From Pedosphaera sp. (GTDB taxonomy: Bacteria; Verrucomicrobiota; Verrucomicrobiia; Limisphaerales; SIAT01), in the NCBI GenBank assembly GCA_009691645.1, contig SIAT01000092.1, forward strand, positions 1-7,140: 7,140 bases of DNA, given 5' to 3'. A program made the translations under genes and the position numbers. The notes beneath the pieces are model-generated. The model was not told the origin of the DNA and ran no database searches. It saw only the letters and a list, made by a program, of their open reading frames with translations. This document shows, in pieces, positions 6,312-7,140 of the stretch (within the stretch, counting starts at the first letter, position 1; every line of letters begins with the position of its first letter).

Positions 6312-7140
6312 TCACGCGAGGATTTCCTTCACGATCTCTCCGTGCACATCGGTCAGCCGCATATCACGGCCGCCGAAGCGGAACGTGAGCTTCGTGTGCT
6401 CGAGGCCGAGCAGGTGCAGCAACGTCGCGTGCAAATCGTGCATGGTCACGCGGTTCTCGACCACTTTGTAGCCGTACTCGTCCGTCGCGCCATAAGTCAT
6501 GCCGCCCTTCACGCCGCCGCCCGCGAGCCAGATGGTGAAGCCAAAAGGATTGTGGTCGCGCCCGTCGCCGCCCTGTGCAAAGGGCGTACGGCCGAACTCG
6601 CCAGCCCACACCACGAGCGTCTCTTTCAGCAATCCGCGGGTCTTCAAATCTTTCAGCAGCGCGGCGATCGGCTGATCCACCGCGCGCGCGTTGTCTTCGT
6701 GGCCCTGCTTCAATTTCCCGTGCTGATCCCAGCGGTCGTGGCCGGCGTTCGGGCAGGTCAGTTCGATGAAGCGCACGCCGCGCTCCACCAACCGGCGCGC
6801 GAGCAGGCATTGCTGGCCGAAGGTGCGCGTCTGCTTGAACGGGTGATCGAGGCCGTACGCCTGTTTCGTCGCCGCGCTCTCGCCGCGCAAATCCATCAAC
6901 TCCGGCACCTCGGCCTGCATGCGGCCGGCCAGCTCGTAATTCGCGATGGTGCTCTCGATCGCGTCGAGTTTCCCGAAACGATCGAGCACGCCGCGGTCCA
7001 GCTCGCGCATCAGAGCCAGCTTGCGCTGCTGCGCCTCGGGCGTCGCCTCGACGGGTGTGATGTTCGCCACCGGCTGCCCGGCGGGCTTGAAGATGGAGCC
7101 TTGATAACTCGCCGGCAGAAAGCCGCTGTTGAAATTGTCC
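6312..7140 (-). CDS. DUF1501 family protein, C-terminal two thirds (5' end outside window)
   Basis: Read on the minus strand, the frame is open from the window edge to TGA at 6314-6312, giving about 275 residues. An internal GTG at 7070 is not the true start: the upstream codons in the same frame continue family sequence (FLPASYQGSIFKPAGQPV). Further motifs are FGQQCLLARRLVERGVRFIE, a WDQH segment equivalent to the central paralog's YDTH, LVVWAGEFGRTPF, GRDHN with GFTIWLAGGGVKGG, and DLHATLLHLLGLEH. These are standard DUF1501 C-terminal landmarks. The export signal would lie outside the window. The protein aligns along the whole length of the fragment at bases 1-375, so the two flanking genes belong to one subtype and the operon's DUF1501 to another. 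It converges on the WD40 gene and must be transcribed separately. Its own operon partners, if any, lie beyond the right edge. Confidence 0.93.
   Translation of the reverse strand, partial: DNFNSGFLPASYQGSIFKPAGQPVANITPVEATPEAQQRKLALMRELDRGVLDRFGKLDAIESTIANYELAGRMQAEVPELMDLRGESAATKQAYGLDHPFKQTRTFGQQCLLARRLVERGVRFIELTCPNAGHDRWDQHGKLKQGHEDNARAVDQPIAALLKDLKTRGLLKETLVVWAGEFGRTPFAQGGDGRDHNPFGFTIWLAGGGVKGGMTYGATDEYGYKVVENRVTMHDLHATLLHLLGLEHTKLTFRFGGRDMRLTDVHGEIVKEILA

Noticed and set aside
1..7140. The two outer DUF1501 genes as terminal inverted repeats of a mobile element
   Set aside because: They are similar as proteins but clearly diverged as DNA, and no transposase, integrase or target duplication is seen between them.

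Overview
The window is G+C-rich, densely coded DNA. Its genes belong to families that are greatly expanded in the Planctomycetota/Verrucomicrobiota group: three DUF1501 proteins, one DUF1549/DUF1553 (PSCyt2/PSD1) protein and a WD40 beta-propeller. This combination, with start sites that often lack a clear Shine-Dalgarno, fits a Verrucomicrobiota or Planctomycetota chromosome; a Pedosphaera/Limisphaera-type verrucomicrobium is my best guess. That guess rests on family content and not on any phylogenetic marker. I see no rRNA, tRNA, CRISPR array or intact mobile element.

Layout. (1) Bases 1-375, plus strand: the 3' end of a DUF1501 gene. (2) Bases 411-840, minus strand: a single-domain CheY/Rcp1-like response regulator, broken by an in-frame TGA and a one-base insertion although its ribosome-binding site and key residues survive. 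Its stop and that of the first gene lie in opposite arms of one inverted repeat (371-416). (3) Bases 841-1021: a divergent intergenic region with a 9-bp direct repeat, a (GGT)5 tract, a 7-bp inverted repeat and a possible -10 element. (4) Bases 1022-6268, plus strand: a probable three-gene operon. It encodes a Sec-exported DUF1549/DUF1553 protein whose DUF1553 part is split by about 385 residues of Ala/Lys/Glu-rich coiled coil, a Tat-exported DUF1501 protein, and a WD40 protein with no signal peptide. (5) Bases 6312-7140, minus strand: the C-terminal part of a third DUF1501 gene, convergent with the operon and cut by the window edge.

How the genes work together. DUF1549/DUF1553 and DUF1501 genes are habitual neighbours in these phyla, and their joint biochemical role is not established. 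Here both carry export signals, so they probably act together outside the cytoplasm. The DUF1549 protein has a CxxCH heme-type motif, and the DUF1501 fold is related to the sulfatase/alkaline-phosphatase superfamily. The WD40 protein is co-transcribed by position but appears cytosolic. The most distinctive elements are the coiled-coil insertion in DUF1553, the decaying response regulator, and the convergent-gene inverted repeat that contains both stop codons.
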